Below, piece by piece: positions 32,535 through 42,293 of a stretch of 64,000 bases of DNA. Source of the DNA: Erythrobacteraceae bacterium E2-1 Yellow Sea (lineage in GTDB: Bacteria; Pseudomonadota; Alphaproteobacteria; Sphingomonadales; Sphingomonadaceae); the NCBI GenBank assembly GCA_014983025.1, contig JADCLP010000002.1, positions 149,224 through 213,223 on the forward strand, read 5' to 3'. The notes below the pieces were generated by a model. That model did no database searches. It saw only the letters and a program-made list of their open reading frames with translations, and had not been told where the DNA came from. The translations under genes and the position numbers were made by a program. Each line of letters starts with the position of its first letter. Position 1 is the first letter of the stretch.

Positions 32535-33473
32535 ATGAGGTGGCTTGACCATCGCGATGAAATGCCCAACGCCCTGCGCGGCGCGGTTATTGCTCTGGGC
32601 AATTTCGACGGGTTCCATCTGGGCCATCAGGCTGTGGCGGGGGAGGCCATTCGCTGGGCGCGCGCGGAAGGCCGCCCCTCTATCGTCGCCACCTTTGATC
32701 CACATCCGGTGCGCCATTTCCGCCCCGATCTGCCGCCTTTCCGCCTGACCACGCTGGAACAACGGCAGGAACATTATCTGGCCGCCGGGGCCACCGCCAT
32801 GCTGGTGTTCCATTTCGATGCCGAACTGGCAGGGACAAGCGCAGAAGATTTCATCGCAAAGATCCTGCTGGGTCGCTTTGGCGCGCATGGGGTTGTGACG
32901 GGGGAGGATTTCACCTTCGGCAAGGGCGCAATGGGCAATGTGGAATTACTCAACGGGTTAGGCCGCGATCTGGGCTTGCAAATTCGGCAGGTTGGCGCGG
33001 TGTCAGATGGCGGCAAGCCCGTATCCTCCAGCCGCATCCGTGATGCCCTGCGCGCAGGCGACCCACAGGAAGCCACCCGGCTGATGACGCGCCCCTTTGC
33101 CATTCGCGGGATCGTGACGCATGGGGACAAGGTCGGGCGCACCATCGGCTTTCCTACTGCCAATCTGGTGATCGAAAATTACCTGCGGCCCAAATATGGT
33201 GTGTATGCGGTGACGGGCCGTATTCTGGCCACGGGTGAAGATCTGCTGGGCGCGGCCAATATTGGCGTGCGCCCGCAATTTGATCCACCCAAGGAATTGC
33301 TTGAACCTTTTTTCTTCGATTTTTCCGGCAGCCTTTATGGGCAGGAAATTGAGGTGGCATTCCACCATTTCCTGCGGCCAGAGGCGAAGTTTGCCGGTCT
33401 GGATGATCTGGTTGCGCAGATGGAGAAGGATTGTGCCAAGGCGCGCACTCTATTAAGCGCCCGCCCGACATGA
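32535..33473 (+). CDS. ribF: Bifunctional riboflavin kinase / FAD synthetase
   Basis: Makes FMN and FAD from riboflavin, 312 aa. The N-terminal adenylyltransferase domain has IALGNFDGFHLGHQAV and SSRIRDALRAGD. The C-terminal kinase domain has VGRTIGFPTANL. Codon use returns to the host type directly after the dfr gene. The stop overlaps the ileS start as ATGA, giving the ribF-ileS-lspA order common in proteobacteria. Confidence 0.96.
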   Translation: MRWLDHRDEMPNALRGAVIALGNFDGFHLGHQAVAGEAIRWARAEGRPSIVATFDPHPVRHFRPDLPPFRLTTLEQRQEHYLAAGATAMLVFHFDAELAGTSAEDFIAKILLGRFGAHGVVTGEDFTFGKGAMGNVELLNGLGRDLGLQIRQVGAVSDGGKPVSSSRIRDALRAGDPQEATRLMTRPFAIRGIVTHGDKVGRTIGFPTANLVIENYLRPKYGVYAVTGRILATGEDLLGAANIGVRPQFDPPKELLEPFFFDFSGSLYGQEIEVAFHHFLRPEAKFAGLDDLVAQMEKDCAKARTLLSARPT

Positions 33474-36415
33474 CCGAAAAGCGCGATTATAAAGACACCG
33501 TCTTCCTGCCGAAGACTGATTTTCCCATGAAGGCCGGCCTTCCGCAGAAGGAACCGGGTATTGCCGCGCGTTGGGAAAATGAAGGCATTTACCGCCAGAT
33601 GCGCGAGGCGCGTAGCGACCGCGAAAAATTCATCCTGCATGATGGCCCGCCTTACGCCAATGGCGACATGCATATTGGCCATGCGCTGAACCACATCCTG
33701 AAAGATATGGTCTGCCGCACGCAGAACCTGCTGGGCAAGGATGCGCCCTATGTGCCCGGCTGGGACTGCCACGGCCTGCCGATCGAATGGAAGGTCGAAG
33801 AGCAGTACCGCAAGGAGAAGAAGGAAAAGCCCGTCCTCAGCGGCGCGGGGCGCGACGAGGCGGCGGTCAAGGCCTTCCGCGACGAATGCCGCGCCTATGC
33901 GCAGCACTGGGTCGACGTGCAGCGCGAGCAGCTGAAGCGGCTTGGGATCATGGGCGATTGGGACAATCCCTATCTGACCATGCAGAAGGAAAGCGAGGCG
34001 GTGATCGTCGCCGAGCTGATGAAGCTGGCCGAAGGCGGCAATCTCTATCGCGGGTCCAAGCCGGTGATGTGGAGCCCGGTGGAAGAAACCGCGCTGGCCG
34101 AAGCCGAGGTCGAGTACGAAGACATCACCTCGACCCAGATCGACGTTGCGTTCGAGATTACGGAATCGCCGATCCCCGAACTGGTCGGTGCCCACGCGGT
34201 GATCTGGACGACGACGCCGTGGACGATCCCGGTGAACCAGGCTTTGGCGTATGGGCCGGAGGTTTACTACCTGCACTTCGAGGCTAGCGATAACAAACGC
34301 TACGTCGTCGCATTCGATTTGGTGGAAGATTTCTTGAGCCGAACAGGCCTCAGTTTCAAAGCTGGCCAGTTCGCGGCAGAAACTCTCGCTGCCGGAGTAG
34401 GCAAGGTTGCCGACAACCAAGTCAAAGGCTCCGACCTCGAAGGCACCTTCGCCAAGCACCCAATGAATAAACTGGGAGGGTTCTTTGCCAAGCCTCGCCC
34501 ATTCCTCGCGGGCGATTTCGTCACCACCGACAGCGGCACCGGCCTTGTCCATATGGCGCCCGATCATGGCGAGGATGACTTTGCGCTGTGCAAACAGCAC
34601 GGGATCGAGCCGCAATTCGCCGTCACCAATGGTGGCCTCTACCGCGATGACTGGCTGTGGCTCGGCGCGCATGACGAGCGCCGCCGTTCGGTGATCAACA
34701 AGCCATTCAATTCGCCCGCAGGCCCGATCTGCTCGGACCTGCGCGAAGCGGGCGCGCTGCTCGCCGCGAGCGAGGACTACCAACACTCCTACCCGCATTC
34801 GTGGCGCTCAAAAGCCAAGGTCATTTTCCGCTGCACGCCGCAATGGTTTGTGCCGATGGACAGGCCGCTGGCGCATTTGCCTGCGCTGACCCCGGCGGAA
34901 CGGCGTTGGGAAAATGAAGGCGGGAACGTGACGATTGACGAGGAAGCGCGCGCCGGTTCCCCGTCCTTGCGCGAAATCGCCCTGCAAGCCATCGCCGATA
35001 CGCGCTTTATCCCTGAAAAAGGCCGCAACCGCATCGGATCGATGGTTGCTGGCCGCCCTGACTGGGTGCTGAGCCGCCAACGCGCCTGGGGCGTGCCGAT
35101 CACGCTGTTTGTGCGCGCAGATGGCACCTATCTGCAGGATGCGGAGGTCAATGCCCGCATCGTGGCCGCCGTGCATGAAGAGGGAATGGACGCCTGGAAC
35201 AGCGGCAACAAAGCCGCCTTCCTTGGCCCCGATTACGACCCTGATGAATTCGAGATGGTTACCGACATTCTCGACGTGTGGTTCGATTCAGGCACGACCC
35301 ATGCCTTTGTGTTGGAGAGCGGGCGCTGGCCCGATCTGCAATGGCCAGCAGACCTTTATCTGGAAGGCAGTGACCAGCATCGCGGCTGGTTCCAATCATC
35401 GCTGCTGGAAAGCTGTGCCACACGCGGCCGCGCCCCATATGACCAGGTGCTGACCCACGGCTTCACCATGGCGAGCGACGGGCGCAAGATGTCCAAATCG
35501 CTGGGCAATACGGTGGACCCGATCAAGGTCATGGAAACCTATGGCGCGGACATTATCCGGCTGTGGGCGCTCAGCGTCGATTTCACCGAAGATCACCGCA
35601 TCGGCGATGAAATCCTGAAAGGGGTGGCGGACCAGTATCGCAAGCTGCGCAACACCTTCCGCTATCTGCTCGGCGCGCTGGATGGCTTTATTGGCGATAT
35701 GGGCGATGCCGCCGAAATCCCGGAGCTGGAGCTTTATGTCCTCTCTCTGCTGGGTGATCTGGATGCCAAATTGCGCCAGGCGGCGGCCGATTATGATTTC
35801 AATACCTACACCCGCGCGCTGATTGAATTCTGTAACGAGGACCTTTCGGCCTTCTTCTTCGATATCCGCAAGGACAGCCTCTATTGCGATGGGTCGGACG
35901 ATCCCAAGCGCAATGCCTATCGCACCGTTCTGGACCTGCTGTTTCATGCATTGGTGCGCTATGCCGCGCCGGTGCTGGTCTTTACCACCGAAGAAGTGTG
36001 GCAGAGCCGTTATCCTGCCGATGTCGAAGGGGGCGGCAGCGTTCACCTGCTCGAATGGCCCAGCATCCCGCAAGTCAGCGCCGACAAAGCCAAGTGGGAT
36101 GCGCTGCGAACCTTGCGTGAACAGGTGAATGAAGCAATCGAACCCTTGCGGCGCGAAAAAGTGATCCGTTCCAGCCTGGAGGCAGAAGTTGTTGTGCCCG
36201 CCAGCGCGGTGCCCGAGGGCATAAGTGATGCCGATCTGGCAGAGCTGTTCATCACTGCGTCAGTCACGCGCGGGCAAGGCGATAGCGTGCAGGTAACCAA
36301 GACATCCCATCACAAATGCGGCCGTTGCTGGCGCCTGCTGCCCGAAGTGGCAGAAGATGGCGCGCTGTGTGGCCGTTGTAACGATGTGCTGCGTGATGAG
36401 GTGATCGGTGCATAA
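33470..36415 (+). CDS. ileS: Isoleucyl-tRNA synthetase
   Basis: Charges tRNA-Ile, 981 aa. The HIGH signature is in GDMHIGHALNHILKDM, KMSKS is in DGRKMSKSLGN, and the CP1 editing domain lies between them. The C-terminal zinc site is CGRCWRLLPE...CGRCNDV. The ATG at 33470 overlaps the ribF stop. Base composition changes within the gene: about 33780-34270 is rich in gag/gac/ctc/gtc codons, 34270-34490 is more A/T-rich, then host style returns. The frame is intact throughout, so the enzyme should work; the mosaic suggests recombination with related DNA. Confidence 0.97.
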   Translation: MTEKRDYKDTVFLPKTDFPMKAGLPQKEPGIAARWENEGIYRQMREARSDREKFILHDGPPYANGDMHIGHALNHILKDMVCRTQNLLGKDAPYVPGWDCHGLPIEWKVEEQYRKEKKEKPVLSGAGRDEAAVKAFRDECRAYAQHWVDVQREQLKRLGIMGDWDNPYLTMQKESEAVIVAELMKLAEGGNLYRGSKPVMWSPVEETALAEAEVEYEDITSTQIDVAFEITESPIPELVGAHAVIWTTTPWTIPVNQALAYGPEVYYLHFEASDNKRYVVAFDLVEDFLSRTGLSFKAGQFAAETLAAGVGKVADNQVKGSDLEGTFAKHPMNKLGGFFAKPRPFLAGDFVTTDSGTGLVHMAPDHGEDDFALCKQHGIEPQFAVTNGGLYRDDWLWLGAHDERRRSVINKPFNSPAGPICSDLREAGALLAASEDYQHSYPHSWRSKAKVIFRCTPQWFVPMDRPLAHLPALTPAERRWENEGGNVTIDEEARAGSPSLREIALQAIADTRFIPEKGRNRIGSMVAGRPDWVLSRQRAWGVPITLFVRADGTYLQDAEVNARIVAAVHEEGMDAWNSGNKAAFLGPDYDPDEFEMVTDILDVWFDSGTTHAFVLESGRWPDLQWPADLYLEGSDQHRGWFQSSLLESCATRGRAPYDQVLTHGFTMASDGRKMSKSLGNTVDPIKVMETYGADIIRLWALSVDFTEDHRIGDEILKGVADQYRKLRNTFRYLLGALDGFIGDMGDAAEIPELELYVLSLLGDLDAKLRQAAADYDFNTYTRALIEFCNEDLSAFFFDIRKDSLYCDGSDDPKRNAYRTVLDLLFHALVRYAAPVLVFTTEEVWQSRYPADVEGGGSVHLLEWPSIPQVSADKAKWDALRTLREQVNEAIEPLRREKVIRSSLEAEVVVPASAVPEGISDADLAELFITASVTRGQGDSVQVTKTSHHKCGRCWRLLPEVAEDGALCGRCNDVLRDEVIGA

Positions 36416-36926
36416 TCTCTTCACCCGCAACCGCGTGATCGGCCTGGCCATTGCCGCGGTGATCTTCGTGGTCGATCAGGCGATCAAATGGTACCTGCTT
36501 GGCCCCTTGAAACTGCGTCTGCAGCCAGAAGGCAAGATTGACCTGCTGCCCTTCTTTGACCTGCGTTATACGGAAAATCTGGGCATTTCACTGGGCCTGC
36601 TGCAGGCGACCAGCCAGGAAATGCGCTGGATATTGGTGGCGCTGACCTCGCTGATTGCACTGGTTGTACTGGTGTGGATGTTCCGCGAACGGCTGATGGG
36701 TGAAATTTTCGGCCTGTCGCTGATTCTGGGCGGGGCGCTGGGCAATATCGTGGATCGCAGCACGCTGGGCTATGTCGTCGATTATGCCGATTTTCATATC
36801 GGCACCTTCCGCCCCTTCCTGATTTTCAACCTGGCAGATGCCGCCATCACCATTGGTGTGGTGATAATCCTTGCCCGTTCCTTTTTCGTGCGCGATGATG
36901 CGCGTAATGCAGATGCACCGGCCTGA
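36408..36926 (+). CDS. lspA: Lipoprotein signal peptidase II
   Basis: Inner-membrane aspartyl protease that removes signal peptides from lipoproteins, 172 aa with four helices. The catalytic aspartates are in GNIVDRSTLGYVVDYADF and IFNLADAAI. Conserved YTENLGISLG is near residue 50. The GTG start at 36408 overlaps the end of ileS by 8 bases. Its substrate, the BamF-like lipoprotein, is encoded 24 bp downstream. Confidence 0.95.
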   Translation: MHNLFTRNRVIGLAIAAVIFVVDQAIKWYLLGPLKLRLQPEGKIDLLPFFDLRYTENLGISLGLLQATSQEMRWILVALTSLIALVVLVWMFRERLMGEIFGLSLILGGALGNIVDRSTLGYVVDYADFHIGTFRPFLIFNLADAAITIGVVIILARSFFVRDDARNADAPA

Positions 36927-36950
36927 TGTGGCCGCAGGAGAGTTGACCCA

Positions 36951-37361
36951 ATGCCCAAGCTGAAACCCGCCCTAGTTCTGATCGCGACGAGCGCCATGCT
37001 GGCTGGCTGTGGCGGCAGCGGCATTTTCAACCGCGACCGGCCTGATGAATTTGCCGTGCAGCGGCAGGCTCCGCTAGTGGTTCCGCCAGATTTCAACCTG
37101 GTTCCGCCTTCACCCGGCGCACCGCGCCCAGCAGAAGGCACTGCATCGGAACAGGCGCTGGATGCGCTATTCGGTGGCCCTGCCCCGCGTTCCTCTGTTG
37201 AAACCAGCGCGCTGGACCGTGCCGGCAGCGCGGCCCCCGGCATCCGTTCGACCGTGGGCGATCCTGCAACCAATACGGTGGCCAAGGGCCGCGCCACGCG
37301 GGACATCATTGCCGCACCCGAAGGTGACGGGCAGTTCGCGCAGGCAGTTATTCCGGGTTAA
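36951..37361 (+). CDS. DUF3035 / BamF-like lipoprotein
   Basis: Small lipoprotein of 136 aa with signal peptide and lipobox MLAGC near residues 15-20. It then has the DUF3035 pattern RPDEFAVQRQAPLVVPPDF and a Pro/Ala-rich, likely disordered remainder. DUF3035 proteins are alphaproteobacterial outer-membrane lipoproteins associated with the BAM complex (BamF). AGGAG precedes the ATG. It ends the ribF-ileS-lspA unit. After its stop, 310 bp carry no gene but several inverted repeats. Confidence 0.83.
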   Translation: MPKLKPALVLIATSAMLAGCGGSGIFNRDRPDEFAVQRQAPLVVPPDFNLVPPSPGAPRPAEGTASEQALDALFGGPAPRSSVETSALDRAGSAAPGIRSTVGDPATNTVAKGRATRDIIAAPEGDGQFAQAVIPG

Positions 37362-37386
37362 ACCGGGAATAACTTGTTTTGATTTC

Positions 37387-37613
37387 CGCACGCCTTCCTG
37401 CGTGCGATTTCCTCGCTCACATGACATGAAGGTCGTATCGCTGCGGGCGCGCAGTCGCGCTTGCGGGCCTGCGGCCCGGTAACTTCGCCAGATGGTGTCA
37501 CTGGTTCGGTCCGCGACCAGCGGACCGCAACGCCGACCGGCCGGCCGCAGGTGCCCTGATGAGCGAAGCGAAGAAGGAATAGCGCCGAGGACGAACCCGC
37601 GGAGGCGGGTTCG
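37387..37613. repeat. Intergenic cluster of inverted repeats, REP-like
   Basis: In the gene-free stretch 37362-37671 there are five perfect inverted repeats. They are CGCACGC/GCGTGCG (37387-37406), CGGGCC/GGCCCG (37464-37478), CGGTCCGC/GCGGACCG (37507-37527), the 10-bp palindrome CGGCCGGCCG (37538-37547), and CGAACCCGC/GCGGGTTCG (37592-37613). No coding potential is convincing. The last hairpin could terminate either convergent gene; the whole looks like a composite palindromic repeat element. Confidence 0.6.
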
Positions 37614-37671
37614 CAAATCAAGAAAAATCAAAGGCGCACGAGAGCGTAGAACTTCTCGAACCCCAAAACCC

Positions 37672-38967
37672 TCAATCTTCCTTACTCACCAGCAATTTAT
37701 CGATCCGGCGGCGGTCCATATCGACCACTTCGAAGCGCCAGCCCTGATCGGTGAAATGCTCCCCTTCGACAGGCAGTTTTTTCAGCACGGACAGGACATA
37801 GCCTGCGGCCGTGCCGAATTCACGGCTGTCATCATATTCGATGCCCAGCCGGTCAGCCAGCGCATCGGCTGACAAAGCGCCGGATACCAGAAGCGATCCA
37901 TCGGCGCGTTCGACCAGCAATGGCCCATCGCCTTCATCCTGATCGCTGACGAATTCACCCGCCATGGCGGTGAGCAGATCGACCGGAGTTATCACACCGT
38001 CCAGATGGCCATATTCATCATGCACCATGGCCATGGCGATTTCGGATTGCTGCAACACGCGCAATGCATCCATGGCATCCAGCTGATCGGGCACAACTTC
38101 TGCCTTGCGCATCAGGCGCTTCAGATTGACGCGTTTGCCTGCAACCATCAGCGCCAGTACTTCACGCACCTTGACCACGCCCAGAATGGTGTCGGGAGAA
38201 CCATCCGCAACGGGCAGTAGCGAATGCGGACTGCCTTCAATCGTGGCGCGAATTTCCTCTTCATCCGCCTTGATATCGATCCAGTCGAGTTCGGTCCGCG
38301 GCGTCATCAATTCGCGCACTGGCCGTTCGGTCAACCGCACCACACCAGCCAGTATCTGATGCTGTTCCGCCTCGATCACACCGGACCGGGTGGCATCGGC
38401 AAAGATCATATGCAGTTCTTCTGCCGTAACGTTGGATTGTCCGCCATGGCGGATGCCAAGGGCGCGAATCAGCAGGGCAGATGATTTGTCGAGCATCCAC
38501 ACCAATGGCGCGGCAATCCGCGCCAGCCAGGCCATGGGTCGTGACATGACCACGGCGATGGGCACTGCTGTACGAAGCGCCAACTGTTTGGGAACAAGTT
38601 CCCCCACCACCAGGCTGAAATAGGTGGTGAGCGCAATTACGGTGGCAAATCCCGCATCATCAGCCCATTTCGCAGGCACGCCCATAGCGGCCAAACGTTC
38701 ACCCACAGGGCCGCCCAGGCTTGCGCCTGAGTATGCACCTGCGATGATACCCACCAGCGTAATCCCGATCTGCACGGTCGACAGGAATTTGCCAGGGTCA
38801 GCCGCCAGTTGCAGCGCAACGCGCGCACCCACGCTACCCTTGTCACGCGCCGAACGTAAGCGTGCGGGCTTGGCCGAAACAATCGCCAGTTCGGACATGG
38901 CGAAAACGCCATTGAGCAGGATCAGCCCGGCAATGAGGAGCAAATCTGTCCAGGGAAACGGTGTCAC
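37672..38967 (-). CDS. CNNM/CorC-HlyC family membrane protein with CBS domains (hemolysin-related)
   Basis: Inner-membrane protein of 431 aa. Residues 1-190 form the CNNM (DUF21) transmembrane domain (LLLIAGLILLNGVFAMSELA). Two CBS domains follow (about 215-340), then a CorC_HlyC/transporter-associated C-terminal domain (about 350-428). The family is linked to Mg2+ or Co2+ efflux. The old name hemolysin is not evidence of toxicity. Upstream, 38968-39238 has no gene, only a promoter-sized AT-rich stretch. Confidence 0.9.
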   Translation of the reverse strand: MTPFPWTDLLLIAGLILLNGVFAMSELAIVSAKPARLRSARDKGSVGARVALQLAADPGKFLSTVQIGITLVGIIAGAYSGASLGGPVGERLAAMGVPAKWADDAGFATVIALTTYFSLVVGELVPKQLALRTAVPIAVVMSRPMAWLARIAAPLVWMLDKSSALLIRALGIRHGGQSNVTAEELHMIFADATRSGVIEAEQHQILAGVVRLTERPVRELMTPRTELDWIDIKADEEEIRATIEGSPHSLLPVADGSPDTILGVVKVREVLALMVAGKRVNLKRLMRKAEVVPDQLDAMDALRVLQQSEIAMAMVHDEYGHLDGVITPVDLLTAMAGEFVSDQDEGDGPLLVERADGSLLVSGALSADALADRLGIEYDDSREFGTAAGYVLSVLKKLPVEGEHFTDQGWRFEVVDMDRRRIDKLLVSKED

Positions 38968-39238
38968 ACTCTGTCGCTAGCACAATTATGAGGGACTGCC
39001 AGCTTTCAAACGCAGGAATCTGCGTCAGGCTACATTAACCGATCAGCTATGATGACTGTTATGCGGGATGAGTTGCCACGAGGGGTCATGAAGTTCATAC
39101 CTCAAGCGTCTAAGTTATTACTCTGTAACTACGTAATATTTTGTCGTGAATAGGCCTATCTGACGTAAAAATTCACGTTCATACAAATTGAGTCGGACAG
39201 CCATGCTGTCAAGTTTGCGAGAATAGAGGAGAAATTCC

Positions 39239-39931
39239 ATGAAGACTTCACGTATTATATTATCCGGCGTGGCCACCATTGCACTGCTTGGCACAACCGC
39301 CTGTGTGACAGACCCCAATACGGGCGAGAAAAAAGTTTCGCGCACCGCCATTGGCGGTGTCGGTGGCGCCGTACTCGGCGGGTTGCTGGGTGGCGCGATT
39401 GGCGGCAAGACGGGCCGCATCATCGGGGCCGTGGGTGGCGCAGCAGCAGGCGGTTATGTTGGCTACAAGATGGATCAGCAGATCAAGGAAATCAAAGAGC
39501 AGACCGCAGGATCAGGCGTTGATGTAACCGAAACGGATGGTGGTGATGCCTTTCTGGTCAATTTGCCCGATGTCACCTTTGCCACAGGCAGTGCATCGAT
39601 CAGCCCCAGCTTCCAGGACGCCCTGGATTCGGTTGCGGCAAGTCTGGTGAAATATCCCAACAGCATCGTCGATGTGTATGGTCATACCGATACTGTTGGC
39701 TCTGCATCCTTCAACCAGCAATTGTCGGAACGGCGCGCGCAGGCAGTTGCCAATTATTTGATCTCCCGCGGTGTCTCCGCCGCCCGCCTGCGTTGGCAGG
39801 GCTTTGGTGAAACACAATTGCGCGTGGCAACGGGCGATAATGTGGCCGAACCCCTGAACCGTCGTGTGGAAATCAAGGTCATGCCGTTTGATGATCAGGA
39901 TGTGGCTGCCGCACAAGCCGCCCAGAACTGA
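39239..39931 (+). CDS. OmpA family protein with glycine-zipper domain (YiaD-like)
   Basis: Outer-membrane protein of 230 aa. The signal peptide ends in GTTAC and is a probable lipoprotein signal. A glycine-zipper membrane segment of alternating G-x-x-x-G (about residues 37-80) follows, then an OmpA C-terminal peptidoglycan-binding domain with VYGHTDTVGSASFNQQLSERRA and LNRRVEIKV. AGAGGAGA precedes the ATG. The layout is that of YiaD/RcsF-type stress lipoproteins. It ends in a hairpin terminator shared with the convergent cysQ-like gene. Confidence 0.9.
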   Translation: MKTSRIILSGVATIALLGTTACVTDPNTGEKKVSRTAIGGVGGAVLGGLLGGAIGGKTGRIIGAVGGAAAGGYVGYKMDQQIKEIKEQTAGSGVDVTETDGGDAFLVNLPDVTFATGSASISPSFQDALDSVAASLVKYPNSIVDVYGHTDTVGSASFNQQLSERRAQAVANYLISRGVSAARLRWQGFGETQLRVATGDNVAEPLNRRVEIKVMPFDDQDVAAAQAAQN

Positions 39932-39951
39932 TTTTCAAACCTTTGCCATTT

Positions 39952-39986
39952 AAAGGGGCTGGTCCGCAATTGGGCCAGCCCTTTTT
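39952..39986 (+). terminator. Rho-independent terminator of OmpA-family gene
   Basis: AAAGGG(G)CTGG / CCAGCCCTTT stem with one bulged G, then TTTTT (39982-39986), 20 bp after the stop. It may work for both convergent genes. Confidence 0.85.
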
Positions 39987-39996
39987 ACAATTCACC

Positions 39997-40788
39997 CTAT
40001 CCCTTGGTGCGCGGGGCAATATCGGCTGCACGTTCCGCCAATCTTTCAAGCGCCATCCCATGGATATCAGGTGAACTGACCAGAAGGCCAAAGGCGCGCG
40101 GATCACGCTTGTTATAGGCCAAGGGCTGGCCGAATGCGTCACTCGTTTGTGCCCCGGCCTCGCGCGCGATCAGGGCGGCTGCACCGATGTCCCACTCGAA
40201 CCCCCAACGCAATGTTGCCACCAGATCCGCCTCATCCGCTGCCACCATGGCGATTCGCAGGGCAATAGAGTTTGGCTTGTCGACCATGTGCAAATCGACA
40301 TCATGATCTGACAAAGAATCGGTGGGCACCCGTGACCCTGGAAACTGCTTGCGGGCCGAAGCCGCCAGCCTTGATCCATTGCGGCTGGCACCCTGTCCGG
40401 CAATCGCGATCCATTCTTCATTGCGGGCAGGGGCGGCCAACATGCCGATCAGGGGCCTTCCTGCGCTGATCAACGCCACCGACACTGCCCAGCCGCTGCG
40501 GCCACGCAGAAAATCGCGCGTACCATCAATCGGATCCACCAACCAAATCAGATCCTTGCTCAACCGCGCAGGGTCATCTGCGGTTTCTTCTGAAAGCCAC
40601 CCTGCGGCTGGCAGCAACCGGCCCAATTCACGCTTCAAGAATGCGTCCACTGCCAGATCCGCCGTACATACAGGTGATCCGGGCTCTTTCTCCCAACTTT
40701 CAACCTCATGCCCGGCGCCGGGCCACAAATCATGCGCAATGCGGCCTGCTTCACGCACGATTTGTTCAAGGCGAAGGCTGTCGATCAT
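39997..40788 (-). CDS. cysQ: Inositol monophosphatase family / 3'(2'),5'-bisphosphate nucleotidase (CysQ-like)
   Basis: Mg2+-dependent Li-sensitive phosphatase, 263 aa. Metal-binding motifs are WLVDPIDGTRDFLRG and EWDIGAAALIAREAG. CysQ enzymes hydrolyse PAP, made during sulfate assimilation, to AMP; inositol- or histidinol-phosphatases share the fold, so the substrate is a family-level call. SEETADDP is the usual mobile-loop metal ligand. It is transcribed opposite to sucC with 107 bp between starts. Confidence 0.85.
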   Translation of the reverse strand: MIDSLRLEQIVREAGRIAHDLWPGAGHEVESWEKEPGSPVCTADLAVDAFLKRELGRLLPAAGWLSEETADDPARLSKDLIWLVDPIDGTRDFLRGRSGWAVSVALISAGRPLIGMLAAPARNEEWIAIAGQGASRNGSRLAASARKQFPGSRVPTDSLSDHDVDLHMVDKPNSIALRIAMVAADEADLVATLRWGFEWDIGAAALIAREAGAQTSDAFGQPLAYNKRDPRAFGLLVSSPDIHGMALERLAERAADIAPRTKG

Positions 40789-40895
40789 GGATTAGAATCC
40801 AACTGCCCCTGAAAGTCGTACTTTTCAAGGCGGCCAATCCATGCTTAGGGCACGGCGAGTCATATCCCCAGGCATAGAAAAGGACGCCCCTCTCC

Positions 40896-42095
40896 ATGAA
40901 CCTTCACGAATATCAGGCGAAAGAACTCCTCGCAAAATACGGCATCGGCATCCCGGCTGGCCATGCGGCGCTGACCGTTGAAGAGGCTGTTGCAGGTGCA
41001 AAGCAGCTGCCCGGGCCGCTTTATGTGGTCAAGGCACAGATCCATGCCGGTGGGCGGGGCAAGGGCAAGTTCAAGGAACTGCCGGCTGATGCGAAGGGCG
41101 GCGTACGTCTGGCCAAATCGATCGAAGAAGTCGAAGCCAACGCCAAGGAAATGCTGGGCAATACGCTGGTCACAGTGCAGACCGGTGAAGCCGGCAAGCA
41201 GGTCAACCGCCTGTATGTGACCGATGGTGTGGACATCGCCAAGGAATATTACCTTTCCATGCTGGTGGACCGTGCATCGGGCCGCGTTGCCATGATCGTA
41301 TCCACCGAAGGCGGCATGGATATTGAAGAGGTTGCGCATTCAACCCCTGAAAAGATCACCACGATCACCATCGATCCAGCACAAGGCTTCATGCCGCATC
41401 ATGGCCGCGCCGTTGCCTTTGCCCTGAAGTTGAGCGGTGATCTCAACAAGCAGGCGCAGAAGCTGTCCCAGCAGCTCTACACCGCTTTCATGGATCTCGA
41501 TTGCGAAATGCTGGAAATCAATCCGCTGGTTGAAACCAAGGATGGCAATCTGCTGGTGCTCGACACCAAGATGAGCACGGATGGCAATGCCTTGTTCCGC
41601 CACAAGGATGTGGAAGCCCTGCGTGACGAAACCGAGGAAGATCCGGCCGAAGTAGAAGCCAGCAAATATGACCTTGCCTATATCAAGCTGGACGGAAACA
41701 TTGGTTGCATGGTCAATGGTGCAGGTCTGGCCATGGCCACGATGGACATCATCAAGCTGAACGGCGCATTCCCGGCCAACTTCCTGGATGTGGGCGGCGG
41801 CGCGACCAAGGAAAAGGTCACCGAAGCGTTCAAGATCATCCTGTCGGACCCGGCAGTGGAAGGCATTCTGGTCAATATCTTTGGCGGCATCATGCGTTGT
41901 GACACGATTGCAGAAGGCATTGTCGCAGCGGCCAAGGAAGTGAACCTGTCGGTTCCGCTGGTGGTGCGCCTCGAAGGCACCAATGTGGATCAGGGCAAGG
42001 AAATCCTGGCCAATTCGGGCCTGCCCATCGTCCCGGCCGATGATCTGGGCGATGCCGCCCGCAAGATCGTGGGCGAGGTCAAGAAAGCGGCCTGA
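40896..42095 (+). CDS. sucC: Succinyl-CoA synthetase beta subunit (ADP-forming)
   Basis: TCA-cycle subunit with the ATP-grasp nucleotide site, 399 aa. N-terminal [16 protein letters not shown] is diagnostic. The metal and nucleotide residues lie in [18 protein letters not shown], and the late [11 protein letters not shown] signature is intact. The alpha subunit sucD is not next to it; a terminator and then etfBA follow. In related genomes sucD often travels with the 2-oxoglutarate dehydrogenase genes, so this is expected rather than a loss. Confidence 0.97.
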   Translation: MNLHEYQAKELLAKYGIGIPAGHAALTVEEAVAGAKQLPGPLYVVKAQIHAGGRGKGKFKELPADAKGGVRLAKSIEEVEANAKEMLGNTLVTVQTGEAGKQVNRLYVTDGVDIAKEYYLSMLVDRASGRVAMIVSTEGGMDIEEVAHSTPEKITTITIDPAQGFMPHHGRAVAFALKLSGDLNKQAQKLSQQLYTAFMDLDCEMLEINPLVETKDGNLLVLDTKMSTDGNALFRHKDVEALRDETEEDPAEVEASKYDLAYIKLDGNIGCMVNGAGLAMATMDIIKLNGAFPANFLDVGGGATKEKVTEAFKIILSDPAVEGILVNIFGGIMRCDTIAEGIVAAAKEVNLSVPLVVRLEGTNVDQGKEILANSGLPIVPADDLGDAARKIVGEVKKAA

Positions 42096-42115
42096 TCCGG
42101 CTCACGAAACAAAAC

Positions 42116-42147
42116 AGGCCCCGCTGGTGCAAACTGGCGGGGCCTTT
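42116..42147 (+). terminator. Rho-independent terminator of sucC
   Basis: Perfect 9-bp stem AGGCCCCGC / GCGGGGCCT, 20 bp after the stop, followed by TTGCTTTG. Confidence 0.85.
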
Positions 42148-42293
42148 GCTTTGTGGATAATCGGGTAAAGAATGATACAATTTGCCGCTGTCTATCGTGA
42201 TAGTGTGGCGCTTTACTACTCGACCTAGTGCACAGTGGCGGCAAGGGACCTGACCGGAATTTTTGAAGTCTTGGGACCCGCACTGCTGATTGA

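Noticed and set aside
33335..34798. 487-aa open frame antisense to ileS
   Set aside because: The ileS frame carries HIGH, editing and KMSKS motifs; the antisense frame has none.
40896..42095. sucC without sucD as a broken operon
   Set aside because: Separate location of sucD is common in this order and the terminator after sucC is clean, so no lesion is implied.
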